Assembly: GCA_002946415.1 (NCBI GenBank)
Contig: NJPS01000070.1
Coordinates: 434,001 to 498,000 of the forward strand
Reading direction: 5' to 3'
Origin: Rutstroemia sp. NJR-2017a BVV2
Lineage: Eukaryota > Ascomycota > Leotiomycetes > Helotiales > Rutstroemiaceae
DNA: 64,000 bases
Shown here piece by piece: positions 1-11,635 of this stretch. The notes beneath the pieces are model-generated. The model worked only from the letters and a program-made list of their open reading frames with translations. It did not search any database and was not told the DNA's origin. The first letter of the stretch is position 1. Each line of letters opens with the position of its first letter. The position numbers were made by a program, and so were the translations under genes.

Positions 1-327
1 TTATTCAATCTAGTACTTTCTAATATATCTTTTCTTTTTAAAAACAATAAGATAATTAGTTATATCTTCTATAGTACTTATACTAGGCGGAAATCCTCTG
101 GAATCTAGATCAAGTATATATTGAACTATTATATCCTCTTCTATTTCACTCAACCGGTGTATTCGTAATATCGTCGCTATATACAACTACCTGCCGGCTA
201 ATCTTATAGCTAATATAGTTCGAGGAATATTGTAGATACGCCCGGCCTTGCGTACACTTAAATAAGGCTGCGATCGAATCGCCTGGATTGCAAGATTAAT
301 TCGGCTCTCTTTACTATGGTCTGCCAT
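1..327 (-). pseudogene. pogo/Fot1-like DDE transposase, N-terminal part, cut by window edge
   Basis: Read on the minus strand from an ATG at 327-325, the product starts MADHSKESRI and continues with a helix-turn-helix segment of the kind that opens fungal pogo/Fot1 transposases (SVRKAGRIYNIPRT), then EIEEDIIVQYILDLDSRGFPP, the typical second DNA-binding helix region. The family cuts and pastes DNA at TA sites. An in-frame TAG at 187-189 (codon 47) sits where relatives usually have Gln, consistent with a C-to-T change, so this copy is probably dead. The catalytic DDE half lies outside the window. Composition is between that of the neighbouring gene and the A+T block. Family assignment is by recognised motif pattern, not by search. 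Confidence 0.8.
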
Positions 328-480
328 TGTTGGTTGTTGATAAATTAAATGATTAAATATAATGGTTCAAATAAATGAAAAGTGGCCAACATCATGGGGT
401 GGCCATTTTAGTGGGGTCGCACATTATATTCTATCTATATAGCAGCGAGGTATAGACCAAGTGGTCCGTGTATATTCTTT
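328..480. other. Non-coding leader/terminal region of the pogo element
   Basis: This lies between the transposase ATG and the next gene's upstream region. It contains two direct copies of GTGGCCA (382-388 and 399-405) and a GTGGGGTCGCAC stretch at about 411-422 followed by TTATA. The outer end of a pogo-type inverted repeat could lie near 422, because these elements insert at TA, but the matching repeat at the other end is outside the window, so this cannot be confirmed. No gene is seen here. Confidence 0.35.
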
Positions 481-559
481 CAAAGTAAATACAGTAAGAT
501 AGGCACACGCCTTCGCTTGATTTCAGCACACACCTTAGTGCGACATCTAAATATGCAGT

Positions 560-607
560 CTTCGCTCTCTACACTCTTCGCTCTCTAACCTCTTCGCTCT
601 CAGAATA
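560..607 (+). repeat. Three 16-bp tandem repeats upstream of the APH-like gene
   Basis: Three consecutive 16-bp units, each starting CTTCGCTCTC, occupy 560-575, 576-591 and 592-607. They end 37 bp before the ATG at 645, so they probably lie in the 5' UTR or core promoter. Pyrimidine-rich stretches are common at fungal transcription starts; an exact 16-bp period in three copies is less usual. The rest of 481-644 shows no obvious TATA box and no other gene. Confidence 0.7.
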
Positions 608-644
608 CTCAAGCTTATTTCATCATTCTCGACGCGTCCTCGAA

Positions 645-1973
645 ATGGTCAAACAATATGGGCTGGAATGGGTGGCTGAGACTTTTGGTCTTGAGCCTCG
701 ATGGACGTCGGAACCAGACATCGCAAGGGTTGAATTAATTGCCCGTAAACACCTCAAGCTTCAGGAAAATACTCCTTGCTGTGTAACCTTTTATGCCCAA
801 GGAGCTTTCAACAAACTCTACAAAGTCGAGACTGGGACTGGATGCTCTCTAATTCGTATCACGTTGCCTGTTGATCCTTCCAACAAAACAAACAGTGAAG
901 TAGCAACTATTAATTTTATTCGCCAATATACAGATATACCAGTACCCCAGATTCTTGCGTTTGACGATTCTAGCGAGAATGAGCTTGGATTTGAGTGGAT
1001 CCTGATGGATATGCTGCCTGGTGCAACTTTACGAACAAAATGGAGGAAATTTTCTCAAGATGTCAAACAAGACTTGATCAAACAAATTGCGAAATACCAA
1101 ATCCAACTTTTCGGTTACAAGTTCCCTGCCATTGGAAATATATTCATTACTCGAGAGAATCAGCTTAGAGAAAATGGATTGTATTCTACTCAAGAAGTAT
1201 TGCAAGAAAGACAATTCTCATTACCTATCCTGGGTCAATTGGTCTCGATGATCTTCTTCTGGGGAGATCATATTACACAAGATATACCTAGAGGCCCGTT
1301 CGTCAATAGCGATAACTGGATCCGTGCTCGTCTAACCTTGGTTCTTATCGACCAAGAAAGAATTATAAGAACATCAGAAGATGAAGACGATATTGAAGAT
1401 GCTCAGACGGCCAAAGCCCTGGCTGAAAGATTGCTTGAGTTACTCCCTAGTATCCTTCCTCCTAATGATAATACTACAGAGCAATCTATTCTCTTTCACG
1501 ATGATCTTTCTATGCAGAATATCCTGGTTGATGACAATGGAAAACTCACTGGTATAGTCGATTGGGAGTGTGTCTCGACACTACCGTTATGGAGAGCTTG
1601 TGGGTTTCCGGAATTTCTTAAGGGAAGAGAAAGGAATAAGGAGCCGAAAAGGGATCAATACGCTCCGGATGATGGCAAAAAAAATATAGATGAGTCTGGA
1701 GAGAATGCAATTGACAACGAAGGCGTGAATAGCCTCTATTGGGAGCATCTATTGGAATTTGAATTGACGATACTGCGCGACCTTTTTCTAAAGGAAATAG
1801 GAAAAATCGCACCAGTATGGATCGAAGAATTTGAAAAGGGCGCTGTGAAAGCTGATTTTGAAGAGGCAGTTCAGAATTGTGATAATTGCTGGCGTGCGAA
1901 GCAGATTAAAACTTGGCTTGATGGTCAGGAGAAGGGCGAAAACTGGAGTTTGCGAAAGAGGTTTCTCGAGTAA
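645..1973 (+). CDS. APH-family phosphotransferase (aminoglycoside phosphotransferase/choline kinase fold)
   Basis: Single-exon 442-aa protein of the fungal APH family (PF01636 type). It has a kinase-like fold thought to transfer phosphate from ATP to a small molecule; the substrate is unknown. Visible landmarks are the N-lobe strand pair around residues 48-75, with Arg71 (LIRITLPV) in the region where a VAIK-type Lys would lie; Glu85 in SEVAT as the likely alpha-C acid; the hinge region FEWILMDMLPG (117-126); the catalytic loop HDDLSMQNIL (285-294, Asp287 and Asn292); and IVDWE (304-308, Asp306 as the DFG equivalent). The PLWRACGFPEFLKGRER stretch and the C-terminal WLDGQEKGENWSL are typical of fungal members, so the length looks complete. 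No signal peptide or membrane span is seen. Codon use is normal, unlike everything to its right, so the gene escaped RIP although it lies about 200 bp from the A+T block. It is not evidence of drug resistance: these proteins are abundant in fungi and mostly uncharacterised. Confidence 0.9.
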   Translation: MVKQYGLEWVAETFGLEPRWTSEPDIARVELIARKHLKLQENTPCCVTFYAQGAFNKLYKVETGTGCSLIRITLPVDPSNKTNSEVATINFIRQYTDIPVPQILAFDDSSENELGFEWILMDMLPGATLRTKWRKFSQDVKQDLIKQIAKYQIQLFGYKFPAIGNIFITRENQLRENGLYSTQEVLQERQFSLPILGQLVSMIFFWGDHITQDIPRGPFVNSDNWIRARLTLVLIDQERIIRTSEDEDDIEDAQTAKALAERLLELLPSILPPNDNTTEQSILFHDDLSMQNILVDDNGKLTGIVDWECVSTLPLWRACGFPEFLKGRERNKEPKRDQYAPDDGKKNIDESGENAIDNEGVNSLYWEHLLEFELTILRDLFLKEIGKIAPVWIEEFEKGAVKADFEEAVQNCDNCWRAKQIKTWLDGQEKGENWSLRKRFLE

Positions 1974-2175
1974 GCTATATTACTTCTTGTTACATTATAA
2001 TCTTCTACTTCTACAAATAGCTTCACTATTCTCCGGTATTTATAGAAGTGTTTGTAATTCCTTGTAGTTAGAGTAGTAATTTATTCAGTATAAATAAAAG
2101 TAATCAAAGAGATCTATATAACTATATAACTAGAGATAATTTTATAAGTTCTTGCTAAATTATATAAAGATTTAA
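1974..2175. other. 3' flank of the APH-like gene and transition into A+T-rich DNA
   Basis: The stop codon is followed by increasingly A+T-rich sequence. AATAAA at 2093-2098, about 120 nt after the stop, could be a polyadenylation signal. Composition falls to that of the transposon block over roughly 100-150 bp. No other feature is seen. Confidence 0.4.
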
Positions 2176-2239
2176 TATAATAAACCTTCAATAATAAAGT
2201 AGATTAAACTTTAAAATTAACAATTAAAGAATTTAAATA
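2176..2239 (-). mobile_element. Family-A gypsy element A0, outer end of 3' LTR (left part)
   Basis: Starts TATAATAAACC, the inverted outer end shared by all family-A LTRs here (compare 30158, 31078 and 43927), so this is the left end of a minus-strand copy. It is interrupted after 2239 by LINE1 and resumes at 10738. The 14-bp target duplication of LINE1 (AAAGAATTTAAATA) is at 2226-2239 and 10738-10751. Confidence 0.6.
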
Positions 2240-3674
2240 GATTAGCAAATAGATAACAAGCTTCCTAAATAATAGAACTATATACTTCTTATTTGCTAGC
2301 GAGATATCAGAGGAGTTCTCTCTATAAGTAGGAATACTATAGAGATTACTACTTTTATCAATACTCTTCCTACTTTATAATATAGAACTTATTCGGATAT
2401 ATTCATTTCCTAAATAGAATCTCTATATAGATAGTTTCGTCGATGATATATACCTGATAACAATAAACTTGAGTATAGAAACTAACTATAATAAGTTTAC
2501 TGATATATACTAGAAGATCTTAAGATATATTTAGTATTATAGAATATACTTCGTGCTAGCAAAGTATAAGTTCGTTTACTTTACAAAAATATAGAATAGA
2601 TTTAACTTAGTAATTACAATCTAGCTCAGATAAGGAATAGAGTATATTTTATTACCGAATATATAAATACTTGGTATTTAGCTTGATATAAAGCTTAATT
2701 GGAAAGTATATATAAAGATAGTTCGAGAAAAGAATATTATAATACTAACTATATTTAGTAGACTTAACTAGATAATCTAGAGCCTGATACTATACTAAGT
2801 ACAAGTTTTATATATAATATATATATATACTATATTAATCTATAAAACAAAAGTATAATACAAACTTAGAAAAAAAGATATAATTGAATAAGAACTTAAG
2901 TAAGTATAAATAATATATTTACAAAAGATTATCGGAATATATCGAGTTATATCTATTTATAAGATAGAAACAGAAATAATAATCTCTTTGATTAATATAT
3001 ACTATAACAAGAAACTTAGGAAATTCTTCAAATACTAGAAAGATATCTCTATCTAGTAGATCTACTAAAAATAGTACTTATAAATATAGAAAAAGAGAAA
3101 TAATAGAAGAATAAAATAGAAATCACTAGATATCCTAACCGAATATATTAACTAAGCCAGAATATTCAAGTTAGAAAAACAAATATAGAAAATATAGTAA
3201 ATGAAAAATATAACTAAATAATATAATATAGTAATAAAGAACTTAATACTAGGTAAAGATAGATTCAAACTATATAAAGGATTTAGTAAAACAGAAAATA
3301 TAATACTTATCTAGAATAAAATAAAGCGAATAAGTTATATATATTTCTTGAATATATAGGAAATACTAGATTATAAATCCCTGATCTATATATACTACTA
3401 TACTAATATAGAAATAGTTAAGTATATTCTTCTATATTATAGTACCGAATAGATAAGAAGATAATAGTAAAAAAGAACAATTATTACTAAGTTATTTAAT
3501 AACTTAAAACAAATATAATAGATAACTAAATAACTGATTTAAAGTAAGTAGTTTAAGTATTTCAAGTTTACTAACTAGCTATAATATAAATAATAAGATT
3601 AAAGAATAACTAAATAATATAGTTATAAAAGATAAGAATAAGATAAATATATAAAAATAGGAAATATAGAATAG
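2240..3674 (+). mobile_element. LINE1, 5'-truncated non-LTR retrotransposon (left part)
   Basis: Collinear with 15959-17393 of LINE2 (constant offset about 13719, few indels). It covers the reverse-transcriptase C-terminal half and the downstream C-terminal region, read on the plus strand. Its 5' end is truncated, as usual for LINEs. It is much more mutated than LINE2, with stops throughout. It is interrupted by gypsy element B1 at 3675 and resumes at 10624. Confidence 0.75.
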
Positions 3675-4224
3675 TATTATAAATACTTATTTTCTAAGTT
3701 ATATAGAAGTAGTTAGGATCTTGAGTATTAGAGATTGCGATAACTAATAGTACTATTATAAATTTATTATTGATAATAGTTATATAGAAAATCGATTGTA
3801 ATTGTAATAATAGGTAAACAAATAATAATTGTTATTAAGTACAAAACTCTATATACTAAAGAAAACTATCTAATTATATAGATCTTTGTTTTCCACTATT
3901 TTATTAGTTCTATCAATTCCTACTATTAGGACTACTAGAAGCTATTAGGATATTATATAATTCTAGCTTAAGGTTCTATTAAAGATATTATTAATTATTC
4001 TAGTATTTATCTATTTTTAGATACTTTATTTCTATAATACCGTTTCTTATAAAAATATATCGATAATTATAAATACTTTTTTCCTATTTCTATATTATAA
4101 ATATAAATATCTAAATTCTATTTTATTATATAATCTTTATATAATAGTTCGACTTTATCAAATAATAGTTAACTATCTTCTAAATCTAATATTTTTAGAT
4201 TCTTATTCTAAATATATTGTAATA
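3675..4224 (-). repeat. B1 left (3') LTR, 550 bp
   Basis: Matches 10069-10618 over its whole length with no net length change. Differences are mostly C/T and G/A. The outer end abuts the target duplicate AATAG. Confidence 0.9.
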
Positions 4225-7200
4225 CTATCCCCTTTCTAATCTAATATCACTTCGATATTTACTATAATAATATAGAGTATCTACTTGGGTTTTTGATAAA
4301 TATCTTGCTTTTTTCTTCTTTATTATATCTAAGGAATTATCCAAATCCTTAAGAAGTTATTATTCAATTTATCTTTAGATAAAAAAGAAAGAAAAGATAA
4401 TACTAATAAAGTATTCTCGTTATTCTGAGAAAAATCTGGAATATTATATTCTCTTTAAAGTAGATTATTATAGAGAATATACCAAAAATATTAATTATAA
4501 TTTTTATAATATATTTGGAATCTTTACTTCTTTTTAAATAGCGATATAGTATAAAGAGACTTATTTAGAAGCTAAAGAAGAAGAAACTATAGTAAAGATT
4601 CTTTATTTAAAGAAATAATAATAAAAGCTAAAAGAAAAAACTAGAAAAATATTATAATATAATCTATATATAATAGATATATTAGAGAAGTTTGAGAAAA
4701 AAGAGAAATTGAAAAAAGAATAAATTAAATAAACTAAATAAGTTCTTTAGATATCTAATTTCTCCAAAGTTAATCTTTCGATCTTCGAGCTCTCTTCAAT
4801 AAATGATTCTAAACTAGTTATCTAATTGGAAGCTAAAAATTCCTTAAGTAGAATTTCTTTAAATTTTATAAATAATTCAGATTCTTGATTAATTTCTATA
4901 TATTTTCCAAATATAGATATCCTTTTTATTTGATTAAGTAATAAAGCTTTTCTCTAATATACTTCTAATCTAATATCTTTTCAATTTTATATTTAGTATT
5001 TGAGTTAACTAGTTCAATTTCGATATAAAGTATATTTAATATTCCTAGTAATACTAGTTCAAAGAATGAAATATAAAATACCAGATATATATTTATTATT
5101 TGTAATAACTCTAAATAGTAATTAATTAGTTTAACTACTTTACTGATTTTAAAGAATTCTAATTTCTTATAGTCTAGTTTATTACTTGGTTTTTTTATAT
5201 TGATATTTTATCTAAGAAAGTAAATCTTATTCCTTTTCTTAAATATTGATTCTATATTATATTTCTGATTATAATATTATATTATTCGTTATATAATGAA
5301 CTTAATATCAAATAATAATTATTTATATAAATTCTTTAAATCTTCTGCCTTTATTATACCGATATCTGAATTTACTATATCTGGAAACTAGGTATTATAT
5401 ATTTTTAGCTTAAACCCAAAGTTAGTATATACTAATAATATATTTATCGTTATAGCTTCAGATATATTATATACAAATTATATAAATAGTAGTAGTTCTA
5501 TTTAATTATCTTATCGATAATTTATATAACAATATAAATATTGTTTTATAGTTTGGTTCAATTGTTCTATCTAATTATCTATCTATAAATAGAATATTAT
5601 TAAAAACTTTTTTTTGATTTCTAATAGTATTATAAGTATCTATCAAAACTTTGATATAAAGAACTTATCTCGATCCGAAATAATTTCTTCTAATATATTA
5701 TATATATTAATTATTGTTTGTAAAAATATATAAACTAAATCTTTAGCTATACTACTTTCTTTATATAAAATTATATATCTAAATTTGGTTAATCGATTTA
5801 CTATAACTAGAATAGAGTTATATATTATTTCTATTATTAGGTTTTTTGAAAATAATAGTTTAACTATAAAGTCTTATATAATAGATTTCTATAGCTAAGT
5901 AGATATATCCGGAGTTTTAAGCTAGCTATATAAAGTATATTATAAGATCTTATTCTATATATAGATATTATAGTTTCTGATAACTTCCTCAACTATCTTT
6001 CTTATTTGTAGAAAATACAAATTTGTTTTAATTCTTGCAAATATCTTTATAATTCCTTAATATCTATAAACTAGTAATTTATATTATTTCTAAATAAACT
6101 ATTTAGCTAAGATCGAAGAAATATATATCTTTTTATAAAAGTATATAATACTATCCTTAATTGTAAATCTCTTATCTAGTTATTTTAGTATTTGTTTTAT
6201 AATAGAATTGTTTCTATAATATCTTTATATTTATTTTTCTAAATAGTTATTATAAAGTAATATTATTATAACTAATTAGACTAAATTGAATACTAATAAA
6301 TCTCAGTTCTGACAAAATATAGTATATAATTTATATATCTTATTCTCTAAATATTCTAGTTTTCTACTAAGTATATCAACTTTAGTATTTTTATTTTCTT
6401 TGATATATAATATCTTGAAATCATATATAGCTAATATTTCTATTTATTATATCTATTATCTATTTAGAACTTTAGTTATTATAAAGTATATCAAATTCTT
6501 ATAATCTAAGTAAATCTAGATTATATATTTGGATTCTTTAAAATAAACTCTCTATTCTCTAAAAGTATCGATAATTATTAGAAATTCTTTATTATAAATT
6601 TCGTAGTTCAACTTGATTAACTGAAGTTTTCTTGAATAATATATTATCGATTATAGCTTTTTATCTTTACTTAGCTAGCTAAGAACTATATCTAATATAT
6701 AATTCGATATATCTATCTCAATAGTAATCAGTAGTTCTAGATCGAAGATAATAAGAACTAGTATTTATATAAAAATTTATTTAAAGATCTCAAATATTTT
6801 TTATATTATATTACTTTATTTATATTTATAGTTCTTTTTAGTTAGCTTTATAAATAATATTGCGATTTTCGAATAATCTTTAATAAATCATTTATAAAAG
6901 TTTGCAAATCCCAAAAATAATTATATTTCTTTAATTATAATAAACTATATTTACTTCAAAACTTCTTTTACTTTTTCTAGATTTATTTCGAGTTTATAAG
7001 TTCTAATAATATATTCTAAAAATTCGATTCTGATAATATAAAATTTATATTTCGAAGATTTGAATAAGATACTTATATCTATTAGAATCTATAGTATTTT
7101 TTATATAATCTTGATATATTCTTCAAAGATCTTGATAAAGATTAAGATATTATCTAAATATATTATATAATAGTTATCAAAGTATTTTCTTAATAAGTTA

Positions 7201-10068
7201 TTGATCAAATATATATATATTATAGATATATTAGTAAACCCGAAAGATATAACTTGGTATTTATAGTATCTATATTATATATAAAATACTATTTTCTATT
7301 TATTTCCTTCTTTGATTCGGATTAGGTTGAATTCTATATACTAATTTAACTTGGTGAAATATTTAGTTTTCCCAATTCAATTTTATAGTTTACTAGCTAA
7401 TAACAATATATATCGATTTTTAATAATAATAGTATTCAGTTTTCGATAGTTGATAATTGATCTTAATTTTGTATTATAGAGTTTAGATATAAAGAAAATT
7501 AGTATATCTATAAATAAATAAGATTTCTTGATAAATTCTTTTACTAAATTTTCTATAATATATTTTTGAAGTATTCTGAGTTTCTCTTCTAATAGTAGTA
7601 TAATTAGTAAAAATAGTAGTTTCTTTTCTTCTTCCAATTTTATTTTATAATCCCAAAACTAGTATTTTAATAAGATATCTTTATAAGGTCTTTCCTTAAA
7701 GATCTCGATATATTTCTAATATTATATTAGTATATCCTTTAATAAAGGATTCTAAATTAAGATATCTAATTTCGATAAATATATTATCTTCAGTTTCTAA
7801 TCGGATATTAGTTTTACAAAACTTTATATAAATTTTGTTTTATATTTATATTTATTATACTATATAGTTATTATAATCTAATCGATATATAGATTATAAC
7901 TCTTTAGCTATAATATTCTCAAAATTAGTTAATATCTTTCTAATAAGACCAAATCTATTTTTATTTATTTAGAATACTATCTTAACTATATCTTAAATTC
8001 TTATATTCTATATTAAACCAATCTATCTTCTTTAGCTAATTATCTATTAATAAGATAAAGTCTATATAGAACTAATTTCTCGAGAATTTATAATTTTGCT
8101 AATACTATAGTTTCTAATATTATGAAATTTTCTATTACTTCTAAATCTATTATTACTTAGAATAAATATCTATTTATATATACTTTATAAAGAATCTATC
8201 CTAATTCTAGAATAATCTTAAGTTTCCTAGCTAGCTTCTTATTTATATCTTCGATAAATTATTCTTGATTAATTCTTTTCTAATTTCGGTTTATAATTTT
8301 AGATTTGCTATTTTTTATAAAACTAAAAAATCTCTTCTAGATATTAATTATATCTTCTCAGATTATACTTAGGTTTATTCTAGTTTTTATTCTAAGGATT
8401 TATCTAATAGGAATATTGATATATTTGGTAGATACTTTATATCTGAAGATTTATAATATTACTTTTTATAATTAAGTTAATTCCTATAATAGTATATTTC
8501 ACTAGTTCTTATAATTATATTAGTAAATAACCTTTTAAGTCTTTTTATTACTTAATAAATTATATTATTGGAATTTTCTAAATCTTTTATAAATTCGAAT
8601 CTCTTGTTATACCTTAGTAAAGCTAATCTCGAGTTCTAGTTTATAATAGTAATCTATAATTAGTTGATCTCGGATATTTCGAATATCGTTCTAGAATCTA
8701 TTATTATCTAGTAAACCTACAAATTTCTTTTATCTTCAAAACCTAGTTCTATAATAACTGATTTTTTTTAGAAATTATATCTTTTCTTATTTTGGAAATT
8801 TATCTTAAATAATAGTTTTCTTATTATTAAACTTCTTTAGATACTAATCTATTTCTTTCTTATCTATTTTATAAACTAGATAAGAATCTTTATAATAGAT
8901 AATCTATATTAGTTATATATAATCTATTTTCTAAATAATCTAATAACTATTTATTATACTTAATTAGTATCTAGATATAATCTAACTACTATCTTATTTT
9001 ATTATAAATTTAAATTATTTCTTTCTTTTCTAATAAGTTTATTTAGATTTCACTTTTTAAAATCTCTTTTAGTAATCTTTTATTTAGTATCCTGAAAATC
9101 TATATTCGAAATAAAGTTTCTACTTTTATTAGTAATTTTGTTTATTTTAAGAAAAGTTGTTTTTTGAACTTATTGTATCTAATTATATAAAGTTACTATA
9201 AATCTTTTTCTTAATATATTGTTTTTTGGAAAACTTTAGTTTTTTCTTATTTTATCGATATTATTAAGAATATTAATTTATATTACTAAAATATATTTTC
9301 CTTTGAAATTTATAATTCCTATTATCGATATAAATAATTTCTTCGATCAAATCATTTATACTATTAATCAGATTTCTCTAAGATAGTTCAAGTTTGATAT
9401 TTCTCTTTAGTTCTTTTATATAATAACTAAGTAATACTACTATTCCCTAATTAGTTTAATTTCTATATTTTCGGAATTCTATTATATAATTGATTATAAA
9501 TCTGGTTTATTATAAACTAAAGAGTTATTATTCTATAGTTTTTATAATATCGATATCTCCGAATATTTATTTGATCTTCTTACAAAATCCTTTGTAACTT
9601 ATAAATATAACTATAGTAGTTATTATTATTATAACTAGATTATAGCTATTTTCGAAATAGTTAAATAGAAAAAGTTCGATCTATTTAACTATTTTATCTT
9701 TTAGATAAGAAACAATCTAGAGATTCTTAATATCTCAAGTATCGAATTTATTAATATTGAATCTGAAATATATTCTTAATTATAAAAGAAAGATTTCTAA
9801 TTTCTTTTTATTATTATTATACTTATCTAGTAATATAATCTTCAAAGTTTTTTGAAATCTAAACTTTTTTGGTTTATTATCATTACTATCGCTTTCCTTA
9901 TTATTAGTATTACTATAAGCTATAGTAATATTACTATTATAGTTTAGTAAAAATATAGTTATATTTATAATAGGTAATAGAGCTAGTAATTGATTTATAG
10001 ATCTAGCTATTATAGTATTGTTTGGAGTTATATCGATTCGGTATATAAAGTAATAAAGATATTCAAAA
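4225..10068 (-). pseudogene. B1 gag-pol remains (gypsy)
   Basis: The clearest part is 7383-7637 (minus), an open stretch of 84 codons. It includes EEKLRILQKY and ends NYRKLNTIIIKNRY, matching the start of gypsy reverse transcriptases (usually ...RLCVDYRxLNxITIKNRYPLP). RT continues toward about 7000. RNase H (about 6300-6800), integrase (about 5300-6150) and a chromodomain-like end (about 4750-5050) follow by alignment with B3. Gag and protease lie between about 7650 and 10068. Stops and missing catalytic codons are everywhere, so it is not functional. Domain borders are approximate. Confidence 0.75.
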
Positions 10069-10618
10069 TATTATAAATATTTATCTTCTGAATTATATAG
10101 AAGTAGTTAGGATCTCGAGTACTAGAGATTATAATAACTAATAATACTATTATAAGTTTATTATTGATAATAGTTATATAGAGAATCGATTATAATTATA
10201 ATAGTAGATAAATAAGTAATAATTATTGTTAAATATAAAGCTCTATATATTAAAGAAAACTATCTAATTATATAGATCTTCGTTCTCTACTATCTTATCA
10301 ATCTTATCAATTCCTATTATTAGAATTACTAGAAGCTACTAAGATATTATATAATTCTAGTCTAAGATTCTACTAAAGATATTATTGATTATTCTAATAT
10401 CTATCTATTCCTAGATATCTTATTTCTATAATACTATTCCTTATAAAGATATATCGATAATTGTAGATATCTTTTTCCTATCTCTATATTATAGATATAG
10501 ATATCTAGATTCTACTTTATTATATAATCTTTATATAATAGTTCGATCTTATCAAATAATAGTTAGTTATTCTTTAAACCTAAAATCTTTAGGCTCTTAT
10601 TCTAAGTATATTATAACA
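10069..10618 (-). repeat. B1 right (5') LTR, 550 bp
   Basis: Pair of the LTR at 3675-4224. It is slightly less A+T-rich than its partner. Followed by the second AATAG target duplicate. Confidence 0.9.
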
Positions 10619-10623
10619 AATAG

Positions 10624-10737
10624 TATAATTAATAGTTTTATCTAAAAAGATTTTATTAATATAATTAATTAGATTAAGCTCTCTCTATAACTAGTACTAT
10701 ATATACTAGTTAGTAAGTAAGAAATAAATAAATAAAT
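10624..10737 (+). mobile_element. LINE1 3' end with A-rich tail
   Basis: Continues LINE1 after B1. It matches LINE2 around 17398-17495 (the TATAATTAATTA...AGTACTATATATAC segment) and ends in an AAATAAATAAATAAA tail. The 14-bp duplicate AAAGAATTTAAATA then follows at 10738-10751, repeating 2226-2239. This supports target-primed insertion of LINE1 into the A0 LTR. Confidence 0.75.
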
Positions 10738-11133
10738 AAAGAATTTAAATATAAAAAGTTGATTATATATAGAATATATAATATATTAATATTATAATAA
10801 TTAAAATAAAGAGTTTAATTTAATATACTTTAGATAAAAAATTAATTTCAAATTATTATAAAGAATTAATTTTAAATTATTTTCTTTCTTTAAATAAATT
10901 TATTTTAAAATATTATTATTTTAATTAAAAACTAATAATTAATACTAATTTAAATAAATATAAAATAATAAATATAAAAATATTAATTAAATAAAGTTTA
11001 ATATAAAAAGTATTTTAATTAATTATTTTAATAATAATTAATAAAGAATAAAAAATATTATTTTGAATATTAATTATAAATCTTTATATAATAATTTATT
11101 TATAAATAATTTATATTAAAGAATTTAATATTT
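10738..11133 (-). mobile_element. A0 resumed: rest of 3' LTR and internal 3' fragment, with a deletion
   Basis: About 10745-10865 matches the inner part of family-A LTRs (compare 30244-30371). The following sequence matches A3/A4 internal DNA. Near 10990-11005 it jumps to sequence equivalent to about 18655-18780 of A2, so roughly 0.8 kb seems deleted. It is interrupted at 11134 by B2 and probably continues for a short way after 29090. Confidence 0.5.
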
Positions 11134-11635
11134 TATTATAAATATTTATCTTCTAGATTATATAGAAGTGATTAGGATTTTGAATATTATCGATTATAAT
11201 AACTAATAATATTATTATAAAGTTTATTATTAATAATAATTATTATTAAATATAAAGTTCTATATATTAAAGAAAACTATCTAGTTATATAAATTTTTAT
11301 TCTCTACTATTTTATTAATTTTATTAATTTTTACTATTAGGATTATTAGGAATTATTAGGATATTATATAATTCTAGTTTAAGATTCTATTAAAGATATT
11401 ATTAATTATTTTAGTATTTATCTATTTTTAAATATCTTATTTTTATAATACTATTTCTTATAAAACTATATTGATAATTATAAATATCTTTTTTCTATTT
11501 CTATATTATAAATATAGATATCTAGATTCTATTTTATTATATAATCTTTATATAATAATTTGATTTTATTAAATAATAATTAGTTATTCTCTAAATCTAA
11601 AATCCTTAAATTCTTATTCTAAATATATTATAATA
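11134..11635 (-). repeat. B2 left (3') LTR
   Basis: Homologous to 3675-4224 but lacks a block of about 50 bp around 11233, where B1 has the GAGAATCGATTATAATTATA region. Ends TTATAATA. Confidence 0.8.

Larger units (their letters stand above)
3675..10618 (-). mobile_element. B1, complete Ty3/gypsy chromovirus (family B), RIP-inactivated
   Basis: A 6944-bp element with two LTRs of exactly 550 bp (3675-4224 and 10069-10618) and a perfect 5-bp target duplication AATAG (3670-3674 and 10619-10623). The ends read TATTATAAATA...TTGTAATA or TTATAACA, i.e. TGTTATAAATA...TTGTAACA before RIP. It lies inside LINE1, whose sequence continues directly on both sides. Read on the minus strand, the order from right to left is gag, protease, RT, RNase H, integrase and chromodomain. 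No intact frame remains. Confidence 0.9.

Noticed and set aside
411..424. Defined terminal inverted repeat of the left pogo element
   Set aside because: The other end is outside the window and the right-hand pogo relic is too damaged to compare.
1858..2067. 69-codon plus-strand ORF overlapping the end of the APH-like gene
   Set aside because: It is an out-of-frame shadow of the APH C-terminus running into the 3' flank.
7383..7637. 84-codon minus-strand ORF as a stand-alone gene
   Set aside because: It is the RT N-terminal fragment of gypsy element B1; the same fragment recurs at 25984-26238 and, on the plus strand, in B3 at 55270.
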